From Exophiala sp. HKRS030 (taxonomy: Eukaryota > Ascomycota > Eurotiomycetes > Chaetothyriales > Herpotrichiellaceae): a DNA stretch of 64,000 bases. Below the pieces are notes generated by a model, which worked only from the letters and a program-made list of their open reading frames with translations, was not told the DNA's origin and did no database searches. The first letter of the stretch is position 1; every line of letters starts with the position of its first letter. Positions 1 through 12,538 of this stretch are shown here, in pieces. The DNA lies in NCBI GenBank assembly GCA_023897205.1, contig JAHWDD010000003.1, positions 5,645,665-5,709,664 on the forward strand. Direction: 5' to 3'. The translations under genes were made by a program, and so were the position numbers.

Positions 1-1200
1 ACAGCCAGCAAGCAAGGGGCGTTCGAATTGCTGTTGAGGAAGAGCCAGCGAATGACACAAAGTTCCACGTGGGCCCGTGGCTATCTATATACATTGACAT
101 GAGCAGGGGTGTTTGACCTGATGCAAAGCTGGCTATTGGATCATGTCAATGGGCCTGACACGAGAGCGGACAAGACCCATTCCAAGACCTGGACAGTGTT
201 GGATGCTAGGATATACCTCGGTCTGTTCAACCAAGACTCGTAACACCAACAGGCAGTCGAGGGCAAGGTATCACTGCTTTGGTACCTCAGAATGGGAACC
301 CTGGCGCCCTAGATACTACCACACTAAGTTAGCTAGCTACTTGGACAATCTGCTTCCTGGTATCGAGATTTGGTCTATCCGTACATGGACACGATGAAAA
401 CCTGTTTCTCGTAGTAGCATCATGGACTTGATATGCAGATCATATGCAGGTGGCCGAAGTGGTTTTGAAGGCTCGGCGAATTCGAGGCGGGGCGAACATG
501 TCCAAGTCGATATGGAGGGAGATTAAATGATGTTATTGCTTCTGACTTGACCGTTTACGCACAAGGCCCTTTCGGAGAAGGTGATAGGCGTTGTGATGAT
601 CTGCAGTCGCCCTGCCTATCAATGTACGGATACATAGGTTTGGTCAGTATTTAGCAGTGATTGTCTGTCACCATTGAGAAGGCCCCATTGCCTCAGGAGG
701 GCTATATCCAGCATATCTCCAAGTCAAATAGGCTTTTCTTTTGATTGTTATCCATAAAAACATTGGCTCTAGCCCTGGGTTATACTTGAGGATAGCTGCA
801 GCCAAAGACCAAATATGGGGAGACGTCTTCCAATTCGTCATCAAAGAGGGTATTTCCTCAATAGTGGACAGAGCGGCACCTGGACGGGAGGTCCCATGAG
901 GTGCTGGCGGGGCGTTTGGGAGTGAAGGACCTCAGGAGGAGCTCCATCGCCCTAGGTCGGTTCGATGCCTACCTAGGTACGGAGTACTCCGTAGTTACGG
1001 GCGAAAACTCTGTCTACCAGTTAGGTGCCAGTAGTCCTTTCCATGTGACTGAGCCCCCTCGGCCCTCACCTTTTACTCACCCTCGGGCCACCTTCTGCTC
1101 CCGGAGCCTTCCCTGAGCCTTGATATTGCCGCCGCTTTTGGAGGGCGTGGAGGGCTTCTTCCTTCAATGCCAAGATCTCCCCCCCCCGGTTCGGCCCCTC
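1..1200. other. Gene-poor stretch, nothing recognised
   Basis: I see no supportable gene here; the open frames are short and have no recognisable motif. A perfect 16-base palindrome lies at 978-993 (separate entry), and a run of nine C is present near 1175-1183. Confidence 0.5.
978..993. repeat. 16-bp palindrome TACGGAGTACTCCGTA
   Basis: The sequence equals its own reverse complement over 16 bases. It sits next to another palindrome (ACCTAGGT, 971-978). The half-element TACGGAGTA recurs near 23651 and its reverse complement TACTCCGTA near 6035. From general knowledge, this word is common in intergenic DNA of filamentous ascomycetes; its function is not settled. Confidence 0.8.
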
Positions 1201-1910
1201 GGTTGACTTTCCCTTAGTTGCATCGAACCATCAACTTCTCACGTAACCTACCTATGTATCTGGGGGGCAAACCGCACTTCAATTTATTGTATAGCCGTGC
1301 CGGCGAAGCTGCTTTCACTCCGGACAACATGGCTGCGGCGTGGAAGAAGGCTGGCCTAGTTCCATTTGATCGACATCGACAGCGCGTCCTGGACACGATC
1401 GCTCGACCTCATATCGATCTGGCATTATCCCCGAGTATATCGCCAGATCTTCCTGTAGACTCGCTAACAGGACCACAGTAGACGCCAGTCACCTCCGAGG
1501 CATTCGCAGCATTGCGCTGTTTAATAGAAGGCGAGACTGGCCACCTTAACAGTAGCCAACAGCATGTCGTGGAGAAAGCGTTGAATGCAGGAGAACAGGC
1601 ACTGGCCAGATGTGGACTGCTGACTGAGGAGAAGCAGATCTTGTATCAGCAGAATAGTGAGAAGAAGACTCGTGCCTCGGTCCGATCCACGGTGGTGGGA
1701 ACGGAACGGCTAGAGTAATGAGTTACGAGGATATTGTTCAGGCCCGCGGGCGGCAAGGACCGATGTCATCCCGGGGTGAATGTCAGAAGGGCTCGGCGGA
1801 GAATGTTGCTACTCATACGGGTGAAGTTGCAGCGTCTAAATTAAACTCTAATACTGGGAGTAAGTCTGTCCAAAACAGGCAGCCCTGCTTAAGGAGAATG
1901 CGGAAGTGAT
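1201..1910 (+). mobile_element. Decayed pogo/Fot1-type DDE transposase, C-terminal end
   Basis: Three consecutive reading segments match the C-terminal part of Fot1/pogo-family transposases of filamentous fungi. The first (from about 1218) contains AFTPDNMAAAWKKAGLVPFD, the conserved stretch after the catalytic domain, and ends at a TAG at 1479-1481. The second (1512-1718, same frame) carries the tail with EQALARCGLLTEEKQ and STVVGT. One base of frame change near 1710 then restores ARVMSYEDIVQAR, a hallmark end of this family. With at least one nonsense codon and one frameshift, and no catalytic DDE residues or terminal inverted repeats visible, it is an inactive relic. The 5' part and flanks were not found. 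Confidence 0.8.
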
Positions 1911-2947
1911 TCTTGTGCACATCAAAGAGTCAACACCTTGTCAAGATACGAGTCAGAAGGCCGCTCAACAGGCGCAGCAATGCTCGAGTTCATCACTGGC
2001 ACACGCGACGCCTAATACAGCGGCGAAGCGATTTGGAGCGACAAGGCCCGTGCCCGGGCGGAGAAAAGGCCAGTCAGGAGCGTAGAAGATGTTCAACAGC
2101 GCAGGTACTCTGCCTCGATGATAAGATTGGCAGTCCTTTGACTGCAGGTGCAAGCCGAAATACCCAAGCGAGAGCTCAACACTGTCGTTATTGGCTTGTG
2201 ACGCCTCTTCCCCAGGTCTTCGCAGAATCGGGTGCGGAGAGGACGGAGACAACGTGGCTATGCTAAGAAAAGCATGGGTTGAGCAGAGGGGCTGCAGTGC
2301 TCAGCCCACATCAATTGGACAAGGTGAGCGAGGTACCAAATAGATCCTAAGGAACTTGTTATATTTATCAACGACGCCTTCCAGGAGCATTCCCACGGTA
2401 GTTTCTAGAACTACAAACACTCCCAACCCAACGCATTATTTCCTCGCCCAATACCAATGTGCTTTTCCGACAAGAATGTGTCCGGCCACCGCCAGCCCGG
2501 CACCGACCCTGCTCCAAGAAAGAAGGAGGTCTACTCGAACGCCACTGCGTCAAGAATGTTCCCAGTGACCACTAACTCGCAATACACTGCCCGACTGAAG
2601 GCCGTGGAGAAGGCGGACAAGATTGAAGACAAGGACTCAGACTATCTGCCTGGCACTAAGCGGAAGAAGTGAGTATTTCAGCAAGTCTGCGTGCTTACGG
2701 GAGGGAAGACGTGCTGACCGTCGTCGCAACAGGCCCGCTGTCTGGTCAGGAGAGGCTGTCAACTCGATGATAACGTCCAACATTCCAAGCTTTAGTTGAA
2801 CCTACCTACCGACATGTTCTAGCTTATAGACGTCTATTATGTAGTGCTTGCTTTCTTCCGTGATCGTCGTTTTCTTATCGCTTGAGGCCTAGTCGGACCA
2901 GTCCGACTACACGGCATTTTGGGCCCTGCCGAAACAGGAACTAGAGG
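1911..2947. other. Stretch without a recognised gene
   Basis: It probably continues degenerate transposon flank. A frame at 2457-2672 ends in a lysine-rich tail (GTKRKK) but has no family resemblance I can name. Nothing else is supported. Confidence 0.35.
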
Positions 2948-3200
2948 ATGCGCTTCTTGCACAGCAAGAATAATGGAAACGTTAACCTGACCGATGATAT
3001 CATACAAGGCATGCCAGCATATGCGGTACTGTCTCACACTTGGGGTGAGGATTGTGAAGAGGTCACATTCAAGGATATTCCCAACGACCCTAGATAAGCG
3101 AGCGACGTTCAAGGCTGGCTATCGCAAGATCGAGTTCTGCGGAAGGCAAGCTGCTAGCGATGGACTAGAATACTTTTGGGATCGACACTTGTTGCTGTAG
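2948..3200 (+). pseudogene. HET-domain (heterokaryon incompatibility) gene fragment
   Basis: From the ATG at 2948 the translation opens like many fungal HET proteins: MRFLHSK, then PAYAVLSHTWGEDCEEVTF, the conserved LSHTWG block of PF06985. A stop (TAG) follows after NDPR at about 3096. In another frame (about 3112-3200) the next HET block appears as GYRKIEFCGRQAASDGLEYF, and then the expected WVDTCCID block is lost through a further frame change near 3180. In this family the HET domain triggers cell death after fusion of incompatible strains. This copy lacks the rest of the domain and carries at least two breaks, so it is a relic. Confidence 0.75.
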
Positions 3201-3306
3201 CTGCATAACATTCCTTTAACTAGGAAAACTGTTGCCGTCAATTTCTCATTGTAATGCTGCCTCCAATCTGATCATTCCTGCTTTTCATGTTGTCCACAAT
3301 GCTACC

Positions 3307-4470
3307 CTATAGTTCTGTCTTCTTTGGTTCCCCATCATCGAAAAATGATACCCACTTCTTACACGGCTCGCTGATCGGGCACCACGAGTTTTGTACGCAT
3401 CCAGCGAAACCACCACATATCCCGATCCTCGCAAGTCTAGCGGCCCCTCTCGCAGCAGCAAATACGTGATCATTGGCGCCTCGCAGATAGTCCCGAGACA
3501 CAATTTTGTTGTTGTCCTTCATTTTGTCTCGGATGACTTGATGGACGTCCGGAGCTGTAACCTGAGATCCGGAGAGAAGTAATAGGTCAAAAGACACTTT
3601 ATGGTAGTGTAAAAAGTCGCGCAGTTTCTGTTCCAACCAGTCCCGATAGGTCTCGTTATCTTGTCTAACATCCTTATCTATCCAGAGGAGTTGTATAGAA
3701 TCGGGCTCCAAGTAAAATACGCCATCGTCGCGAATAATTGATCTTAAATTTAGAGAGGATTCGTCAAGGTGAATAGAAAGTATCGACTGTATACGTCTAC
3801 CTCGATACCTTTCGCACTCTTTATCTGGGATCTCGGTGAATTCATCTAGCCAGATACCATAACAGCTCTCTAAGTTATAGAGATATAGAAGTGAGAGCTG
3901 GCTCTGTCTTCCGTATCCGAGACCGTCGAGTCCTGCTGATTGGAGAACAGATCGAATAGGTCGTGTCATCCTATCACTCGTGGTATTTTCAAAGTCCGGG
4001 ATTGCTAGATACACCTTGTTATTTGTTAGTGGCGATGACTCATTGGCCTTATAGTAAAGTAATCTCATCATCTCCGCAATCGGTATGAGCTCATCGAAGA
4101 GGGGTTGGGGAAAGAATTGAACTGGCTCTTGCAATCCGCGCTGGAACCAGAATCGTAGGCGTTGTAGGAGCGAGAGGGGTGGACTCGTCTCGGAACTTCG
4201 TCCTTTAGTATTGGATATAAAATTTGGCTGGGTATGGACGTCTGGAGCGGATGGAATGAGGGCATATACTTACGCACGCTTATCTTGTGGGGGAAGAGGA
4301 TCCCTCTCTAAATGTTGCCAACGCTTCATAGCGCGACGGTATGCCTCCGTTCCGTGCATAATAGCGACGTTGGAGGTCGTGCCATTGGCAAATTGGATGC
4401 TTACAGATCTAAATGAGATCAGCTCGACCTTCTCTTCGATCTTCTCAGCAGGCCTACACGTACCCATAAC
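3307..4470 (-). pseudogene. Hsp70-like (actin-like ATPase fold) protein, incomplete
   Basis: The long frame 3307-4134 continues upstream in frame to about 4228. Near the end it carries FDLLLLSGSQVTAPDVHQVI followed by DYLRGANDHVFAAARGAARL, which resembles the last ATPase strand and helix of fungal Hsp70-like proteins. A separate upstream piece (4270-4467) includes SVSIQFANGTTSNVAI, followed by a good donor GTAAGT near 4273. The acceptors I can see (near 4230) do not join the two pieces in one frame. The N-terminal phosphate-binding loop (DFGTT-type) is absent. It may be a fragment or a gene with an unseen indel. The family assignment is moderate because the middle region is divergent. Confidence 0.5.
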
Positions 4471-6513
4471 CAGGTGCTAGTGATAAGCCAACACCTAGAA
4501 AATGCGTTAGGGAACTGTTCTTGTATGGCTTAGAGGCCAGAGAATATCACCCATCTTTGGGACGTACCTGGGGCTTCTTGGAGAATAAGTGGATGGCAAG
4601 TTTCGCAAACGACGGTGGCGTAAACACGACTGGAACTCCAGAGGGTCATCAGAGTCACCAATATTATCCAAGTCCAATTCCGTAGACCTCGAGAGTACGG
4701 AGTCGCCATTTGGAGCAGTGGTAATAATTAGTGGAATCTGAAGTAATTGTTTGAGGAAACGACTTAACAAAGCCGTGAAGATGGAGCAACTCGATCCCGA
4801 AGCCACAGTTAACAGTGGACTGGGGTAGCAAACGGCTTATGTGTCTAGATAGCACAACCGGTTTGGCAGCTTCTGGTTTCCATATTCGTTGATCACCCCT
4901 ACAAGGGGAGAGCATGTCAGTAGGGGAATTCGACAACGCTGCTGCCTGTTTCTACTTACTATGACTCTGTTATGAATAGGTCACCATACCAAGGCTCTGC
5001 GAGTCCTAATACACCCTATTCCATAGATGCCGCTTTCTTGACAAACGCATCTGTGCAATCAGCAAGGATTGTGAAACTGAAGTATTGAAGCACTGAAGAG
5101 CAAAGAAAAACCATACTCACCTCGATCCCAGCAGCCGGCGAAGGAGATTCCACACCTTACGGAAGACCTATTTCGGCACCCTCTGAGTCCCAAAGCGAGC
5201 ATGGTAGGATTCTGATTCTCTCTCAGCCAGATCGGCACAGCCCATATGTCGGCCACTTTCCATAAGGAAACTTAGGCAGCATCGCAAGGGCAGAGAATCT
5301 GCCCAGGTTCAGGTTCCTGACGCCCGTCCGAAACTGACGCATAGCCGAGAGGCAAGTATGGCCGATCGCAAGGAGCTAGATTAGGCCCCTAGTGTGTCTG
5401 CTCAGGGAGTGCTAAGGGAGCACTCAGTGATGGTCAGCTAAAGGCTCAGTCAAAGCTCAGGTTAAAGCAGCCAGCGCTCACCCTCTAAGATCAAAACGTG
5501 TAGGGCAATTAGGTTTTTCCTTCTCGAGTAATTTAGGTAGTGATGGTTACCTGGGCACTGGGCAGGCCTTCCTTAGCCCTTCCCAAGCACCTACCCTACC
5601 TTAATTAGCCCGCGACAAACACACAAAAGACCCTTGAAAATCTCCGGGGGCTGCAACTGCACACCAATAATAGGCAGTAGCTGCACCTAAAGTGATCTCT
5701 TGTCCTCACGCCGAGCACAGAACCTCCGCCCAGACTGACGGACGGAATAACTGGTCAACTAAATGCGTGAGTTAATGAGATAGTGGGATAATTGGATAAT
5801 TAAGGTAGGTACCTAGCTAGCTGGTTGGTTACTGGAGGGGTTAAGTCAACTACTGTGCCACTAACCAAATAGTTAGTTAGTTAGTTAGCTATCACCTAGG
5901 ACTAACTACTACGGAGCAGCTAACTACAGCACAGTTCTGCACTGCACTGCACTGCACTACTGTTACTGCTGCCCGCACCGTACCTTCCCACTGTCTTACC
6001 ACCTTCCAGCTTTCCGCCTGTGTCCAGCTCCACCTACTCCGTACCATCGCTCCTGCTACTCCTGCTCCTGCTGCTTCTACTTGCCCTGGTCCCAATCCTG
6101 CATCTCCAGCGCCCGCCGCCGCCGTCTTTCGAATTCTTTAACCACCATCAAAAAGCATCCCAAAACCTCACCACCCTTTCTTCCCTTCCACCTCTTCCTC
6201 TCACACTCAACACAATCATAAATCGCACCCTTCACAACATCCTTCTTCTCCCTCACTCCACCTCACCCTCCCACCTCACCCTTCTACCAGCTTGCCTGGA
6301 CTCTTCACTCTCGTACTCCGCCTTTTTCTCCCTCTACCTCGCGTCCTGATCGTGATCGGCGTATTTTTCAATCCCTCCGTCCTCCCCTCCAAACACGTCA
6401 ATCATCTCCTTCACATCTCAATCCCGACTTCAACACCATCATCCGTTGAAGCACTCTCAACCCTTATCCTACCTCCTCCAACCCTTCTTCGAGACTCAAT
6501 CTCCATCCCAGCA
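4471..6513. other. Intergenic region and 5' leader of the KH-protein gene
   Basis: No gene is supported between 4471 and about 5900. The segment 5900-6513 is pyrimidine-rich and short of G on the plus strand, as expected of a long transcribed leader of a fungal housekeeping gene. It contains an (AGTT)n run at 5871-5888 and a CTGCA/GCACT run at 5938-5957. An in-frame upstream extension to 6292 is open but looks like leader sequence, not protein. Confidence 0.5.
5871..5957. repeat. Two short tandem repeats, (AGTT)n and (GCACT)n
   Basis: AGTT is repeated over 5871-5888 and GCACT/CTGCA over 5938-5957. Both lie in the promoter-leader region of the KH gene. Confidence 0.7.
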
Positions 6514-7695
6514 ATGGCTTCCCCGGGATCCCCAGTCGATGCCACCCACATTGACGATGCCACTCTAGCCGAGTCAATGAATCAGATCGGTATCAACGAT
6601 CGAGACAATGAACAACCAAAGACCGAGGAAGAATATGCGCAATCTCAATTGACTCTTCGCGCCATTGTTTCTACTAAGGAAGCTGGTGTCATCATTGGCA
6701 AAGCTGGTAAAAATGTCGCCGATTTACGCGAAGAGACTGGCGTCAAAGCTGGAGTCAGCAAAGTCGTCCAAGGTGTTCACGACCGCGTCTTAACTGTCAC
6801 TGGTCCTCTTTCCGGAATCTCAAAGGCTTATTCTCTCGTTGCCAAAGGCCTCTTGGAAGGCGCACCTCAGATTGGCATGGGTGGTGTGGTACAGAGCAAT
6901 GGCACTCACCGTAAATATCCCCTCCCATCTTCCTCTTCCTTCCCTTTTTCTCCTCCAGACTAACACTACGACAGCGATCCGTTTGTTGATCTCGCACAAT
7001 CAAATGGGTACCATCATCGGCCGCCAAGGGCTCAAAATCAAACATATCCAAGATGCTTCTGGTGTTCGCATGGTCGCTCAAAAAGAAATGTTACCCCAAT
7101 CAACTGAGCGTATCGTCGAAGTCCAGGGTACCCCGAGGGCATCGATAAAGCCATCTGGGAAATCGGAAAGTGCTTGGTTGATGACTGGCAACGTGGCACT
7201 GGCACCGTCCTCTACAACCCTGCTGTCCGAGTTCAAGTCGGTTCCGGACCCCTTCCTCCTGCTGTAGGTGGTGGTGGTACTGCACCCGCCGCTACCGGTG
7301 GCTATAGCGGAAGTGGAACTGGTGGCCGATCCTTCAATCGAACTGGCAATGGTGCAGACTTTAGTGAGTCTCGAAGCTACAACCGTGGCAACGATGCACC
7401 CCGTGGAGGTGGTATTCCTACCGTCACCGAAGATGGTGAAGAAGTACAAACCCAGAATATCAGCATCCCTGCCGATATGGTCGGCTGCATCATTGGTAGA
7501 GGTGGATCCAAGATCAGTGAAATCCGCAAGAGTTCGGGCGCCAGGATTTCCATTGCCAAGGCTCCTCACGACGATACTGGGGAGAGAATGTTCACCATCA
7601 TGGGAAGTGCCAGTGCCAACGAAAGAGCACTCTACCTTTTGTACGAGAACTTGGAAGCCGAAAAAGGCCGTCGACAGCAGGTCTCTTCCGAGTAA
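6514..7695 (+). CDS. KH-domain RNA-binding protein, three KH domains (frame broken)
   Basis: Exons are 6514-6910 and 6975-7695. The intron has GTAAAT, a CTAAC branch site and CAG. Three KH domains are visible through their GxxG loops: IIGKAGKN (KH1, about residue 65), IIGRQGLK (KH2, about 150) and IIGRGGSK (KH3, about 300). A Gly/Ser-rich linker lies between KH2 and KH3. This is the poly(rC)-binding type of KH protein, resembling yeast Pbp2/Hek2 and fission yeast Rnc1, which bind mRNA and tune stability or localisation. The start at 6514 is the first ATG after the pyrimidine-rich leader. The frame changes at 7131-7134: four C stand where the flanking frames (VQGTP, then EGIDKAIWEIG) need five. 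With one base added the coding length is 1119, giving 372 aa. I consider the gene functional and the break a sequence error. Confidence 0.88.
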
Positions 7696-10600
7696 GACTT
7701 GTCACAAGACGTCCAGATCCTCGGCTCAATACTTTGTACGCGCCGTCCTCGAAATCAGTTTTCCTACTCCAGGCTGTCTCGGACACATACACTCCCTTTT
7801 TCTTCTCATTCAGAGAAGCTTTTCTTTTCTTGATTGCTCGATAACAGACTGGTCAAAAGCACATGGCATTGTTTCTCCTTTGGCGTCTGATAGATGGTGT
7901 CTTGCGCAAAGCGGCATGATGAAGCTTATGATACCAAATTACCCTTCTCGCCTGGCACGCGAGTTGACGAATGATGACACGAGCTTGTATTCAACGAACT
8001 ACACCACCCCCCCTCTCTCTCTCTTAATGCAACCCTGTCGCAACTCTACAATCCAACATTCCCTCGAAATTCTTTCTGGCCACGTGGCACCTGACGAGAA
8101 GAAAATTCTCGAATATACGACCCGAGACACCAACACTTTTTTGCAACCCGAATCCGCTCTTTCTCAGCACAAGGCTGGGCCTTTGCCAGGACAGGCACTT
8201 TTCAACCTATGTATGTGAGGAGGAATAGGTCAAGGTGGATTTTCCATAGGTAATGATGAGGAAAGCTGTAGATGGAGGTTAAGCAGAACGGTTGAATGTC
8301 ATCTGCAGGTAGAAGTGGGTAGCTGTCGACTTGGTCACACCAGTGATTATGTAGCGCAGAGGACCATTATATCTCTATTAGTTCAACGATGACCCTTTCA
8401 AATTGTACAGAGTAGTGTTTTTGGGTGTTTTTTGGCCTGAGTTAGCTTGGTGCACGTGGTGTTTGAGGAGTTTATAAAAGACATATCGAGGTTTGGATCC
8501 AGTGTTGGCGCTTGAAGACACTGACTACTAGGAAGTCTCAAGAACCTCGACATGAGCTGGGTGAGGAGTTTGAAGGATTTTTATCCTTTTGGATTCGTAC
8601 TCGGTATGGTAGAAGAAGCCATGATCGTTATTAGTGGATCAGATCAGCCTTGGCCCAGAAGGACAACCGTTATGCAAGCCACCCTGGTCTAAGGATGGTA
8701 CATACTGGATAGTTCCCAAAGAGTTTGTCTGAGGTGCAAACCCTGCATCCATCCATCCATCCATTCATCGTTCCGTCCAACGGGGAAGGGGGGGGGAGGC
8801 GCGGGTACATTTCGTGTGCTGTCCTTGTCCTTGCTCTTTGCTCTTTTGCTGTTGAATTGCCTAATGTGATTCATTGTTGTTTAGTGGTCGTCTCCGGTCC
8901 CCCAGTCACCAGTCGCCAGTCCCCAGTCACCGCATTTTCCCCTCGCGTGCGAGCACCTGATTGGCTGACGGACGCGTGCACCGCTACACGTCGAGCGGTG
9001 ATGGACTTTTCTGTTAGGACGAGGAGGAGCCTGGAGGAGGAGGAGGAACCTTAATGTATGCATGTGTGTACATGTACCTATATGCTTTGTCTAACTAACT
9101 ACCTGGATTATTTACTCGCGACCGAAAAATCTATTCCCCAGATACATACCTAGGTAGGTACAGTTTGATCCTAGAGGGTGGGCGAAGAAGGCTGCTTTAA
9201 CCTGGGGGGTTCAACCTGAGCCTCACTGACCAGATGACCAGCAGCCTGAGCAATATCCTGATCTTCCAAAAGGGCGCGGAAATCTGGTACCCTGCGATCG
9301 GCTATCCCTGCCCTTACGCCGGTGCCTGACATTTTCTTTCCTATTAGCGACGACGATGCGGCGCCCTTGAGAGGAGGACAAGCCTAAGGTGTCACGGGTG
9401 TCCTGTTACTGGACCTGATCTTCTGCTTAGGCGGTTGCTTATGCTGAACTTCCTCTCTCTTCAGTCCCCCCTTTTGGGCCCCTTGGTCTCACGAACAGGT
9501 TCGAGAATTCTGTAAATCCATGCTTCAATCAAGTCATAATATTCGACTTTTGTCCTCGAGACAGATACGACAGCACGACACACTGGTTACTCTTCCTTTT
9601 AGCTCGCTCATGGTCCTTCACACTGACGAAATTCCATCTCCGGGGGAAAATTCTCGATTGATACGTCTTGTTCGAGCGTACATCTATCTGGCTGATATTC
9701 TATCACAGCCCGAGTCCAAGCAGATACGCACTTGAGAACCCTCATCGCTCTGATGCTCACTTTCATCAACCATAACTAAGCCGGTCATCGAAACTTGTAC
9801 CTGACCGCGGGGATGTACAGTTCATGAATAACTTCTGGGATAGGGGTGAGTTCGACTCGAAGCTGTCTGATGCTGACGATGAAAGTGTCTGTTAAGATTT
9901 TGAACCGTGATTTCCCATGGATGGGACAAGGACTCGATCAAGTGATCGACTGTTTTCGGGGATTCGGAGCCAGGACTTGTTTTTTTCTCTCTCACCGTTA
10001 TCGAAGAGAGCATGACCAGTAGACGACGCGTAAGCGTCACGGGCTTCCTTTCTCAATAACGGCGTCCATTCTCATGTCATCATATGAGTTTTGAGGTTTG
10101 GCCAAGCCATGCATGCGCCGTAAGGGTCTGGACCGTTCCGAATCCGTCTGAATACAGTCGGCTCTAGAAATCGGGAAGGCAGGAATAGAGGTACTGAGGA
10201 ACTCATATGTAAGTAACATTGCGAACGAAGAAATAACTCTTTGATACTGGTCGACCAAGAATCTCGCCCATCGAGTCCACGTGTGACTGCCGCTTTGGCG
10301 TAGAAATGTCCACTTCCAAATTGCTGAACTAAGGTAAGTAATCAAGAAACCCAAGAAATCTGACTTCTCGAATTCACCGACGACGTGCTGTGGTTTAACT
10401 CGTCAAAAAAGTCCTCTGTAGTTAACTGGTGTCTGACACACAAATATCAATACTTCGGCTAGACCAAGAGGCTTAGTCAAGGCTTTCACGAAGCAGTATA
10501 TCGAGAACCCGTTTGAGCAGAATGAATGTCCTATTCTATAAGCGGAATACGATACCAAGTCCATACTCTTTCTTAATTACTGTCATCGTCTGGTCCCCAG

Positions 10601-12538
10601 AACATTTCATCGTCCACAGTGCAGGGCGATTGGGGTATTGGCCTTATCGGCGCAGAGATTGAGTGTATTAACCAACTAGTCAACTAGTCTCGCTTTGTTT
10701 GCTTATGACTTACTCAAGCTTGCACCAGGCTGCGTCTTGGCCCTCTTGAACTCCAAGTCTCCAACGCACATATTTCGAAGTGCCTCGAGGAACATTTTTT
10801 TCGATCCTAGCTGAATTATCATCGTCTCTGGCAGAGCAGAGAACGTTGCTTCGAGTGTGAGCATGGGTGGTTTCCTCACATCGTACACATATATGAGTGT
10901 TCGTAATGCCTTGCAGCAGCAGCAGCCAGGAAGTATAGTAGCAGTACACATGTTTGCGATGTACCATGTACCACAGATCTTGCACTGAATGTATGGCTCC
11001 ATGTATGGCTCCATGTAACGACTGAAGTTACACTTGCATTCAACGGTAACGTCTGTCCCGTCTTCACTTTTGAGTCTCGAATCCACCGCGCGCCCCTGGT
11101 TGGTATATACCGCTATTGTTGCTATTCGTGGTCATGATCAACTCCCTCTACGGCCTTGAGGCGTTCGAGACTTAGCCTTGAATGAGCCTCACTCACTGTG
11201 TAGCTAAACAGTCTCAAGCAAGTGTGGAATCTGGATAGACGTTGTTTTGTTGATGCTAGGCAGACTTCCCGTCCATGCTCCCTGTTAGGTAAAGAGGATC
11301 TAAGACTATCTAAGGCCTCGCTTTCGCCAGCCTCTGGACCTCCACAAACCTATATTCTCTGCCAGCTTCTTTTCTCACACATACAGCACTGTACTTCTTC
11401 CCTAATCTTTCGCTCAATAGATCTATTGCAAATTTGACGCACTTTTTTTCATCATTCCAAATGTACTCCCTCCTCATTTCAACAATGTGATGGTTGAGAT
11501 ATGAAAGTAGTAGTATCAAATGCTGGCGCTGGCGAGGCCAGGACTGAGTGCTCAACACCTGCATCGTGTATGCTCCATTCCAATTAACCCTGTGATGAGA
11601 TTGACCGTGGAATACGTCGAAGGAAGTTGTCCTTTACTCCGTTTTGATACTGCTAGCATTAAACTTTGACAAGCCAAAATCCATATCCTAGTCCTTTTCA
11701 ACATCGGCCCCGTCCCGTCCTCATCACTGGGGAACCAGAGACAGTCCCCCTTCGGAAACAGAAAGGGCTCCGTCTAACCTCTCGAACACGATGGATTCCT
11801 TTGCCTGCGCTAGCATGGCCACGGCGCCTGGACATCCTGGCGGGGGCGCGGTCTCTGGATTTCCTTAGCGTCCCATAGGGGATGGATGCCGATGTCAGAC
11901 CTTCAGAAAGTACGAGTATGAACAAGGAGAGTATTGCCGAAGGCGCTATGGGCGTGCGACGGCTTCTTAACTGGAGGCCAGTAGCACAATATTCAGCTGA
12001 GCATTATCGTTAACATGGTCAACAACTTGCTGAGAAATGGTATGGTAAAGAAATCACATGCAGAGTTGAACTCACGAAGGAAAATATTCGGGGAGTGGTA
12101 AAGAAGTGGACACAACAAGGGAATGCACTAGACAAAACCCTACGCTGTTGGTCAGACAAAGTCTGCGAGCAAGTCATTACTCACTACCAACACTTTTCAG
12201 TCACCATATCAGCGAGCGTTCCACTCGTGCTGGTGGATAACCCACACATCACGAAGACCTCCATGCGGCTGCTAAAGGAGCGCAAAGATCCAAGATCGAC
12301 GAGTATGTTGCTACCGGGGGCCATTTTGGTCCTTGGGGGCATTGAAGCTTGATGCTGAGCTCAACGGGAGGAGATCGAACTCGACGAAGGACCAATTCTG
12401 GATCCGAACACTGGACCATCTTGTCACTCGAATGGAGAGTCTGAACAGTGGTATCATACCTGCGGTGCCTTCAACAGGGGCCAAGATATGAGCGGATGGA
12501 TGATCTGGCTATCGAAGAACTCTGAGCTTCAATGGTAC
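7696..12538. other. Long gene-poor region with simple repeats
   Basis: The first kilobase is the 3' region of the KH gene. After that I find no gene I can support. The frame at 10703-11086 (minus) is Cys-rich (CKICGTWY, CCCC) and contains a duplicated MEPY, but matches nothing I know. Repeats: (CATC)n at 8746-8766; GCCAGTC/CCAGTCA units at 8895-8930; a 12-bp tandem duplication (ATGTATGGCTCC) at 10989-11015. ACCTAGGTAGGTA-type words typical of ascomycete spacers occur near 9148. Confidence 0.45.
8746..8766. repeat. (CATC)n tetranucleotide repeat
   Basis: CATC/ATCC units are repeated with one interruption, just upstream of a run of eight G (near 8788). Confidence 0.75.

Noticed and set aside
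7268..8218. Long plus-strand frame overlapping the KH gene and its 3' region
   Set aside because: It is a shadow of the KH coding frame; the translation has no family motif and continues into noncoding 3' sequence.
10703..11086. Cys-rich minus-strand frame as a zinc-binding protein
   Set aside because: The CKICG and CCCC clusters do not match a known spacing, and the MEPY duplication comes from a DNA-level tandem repeat.
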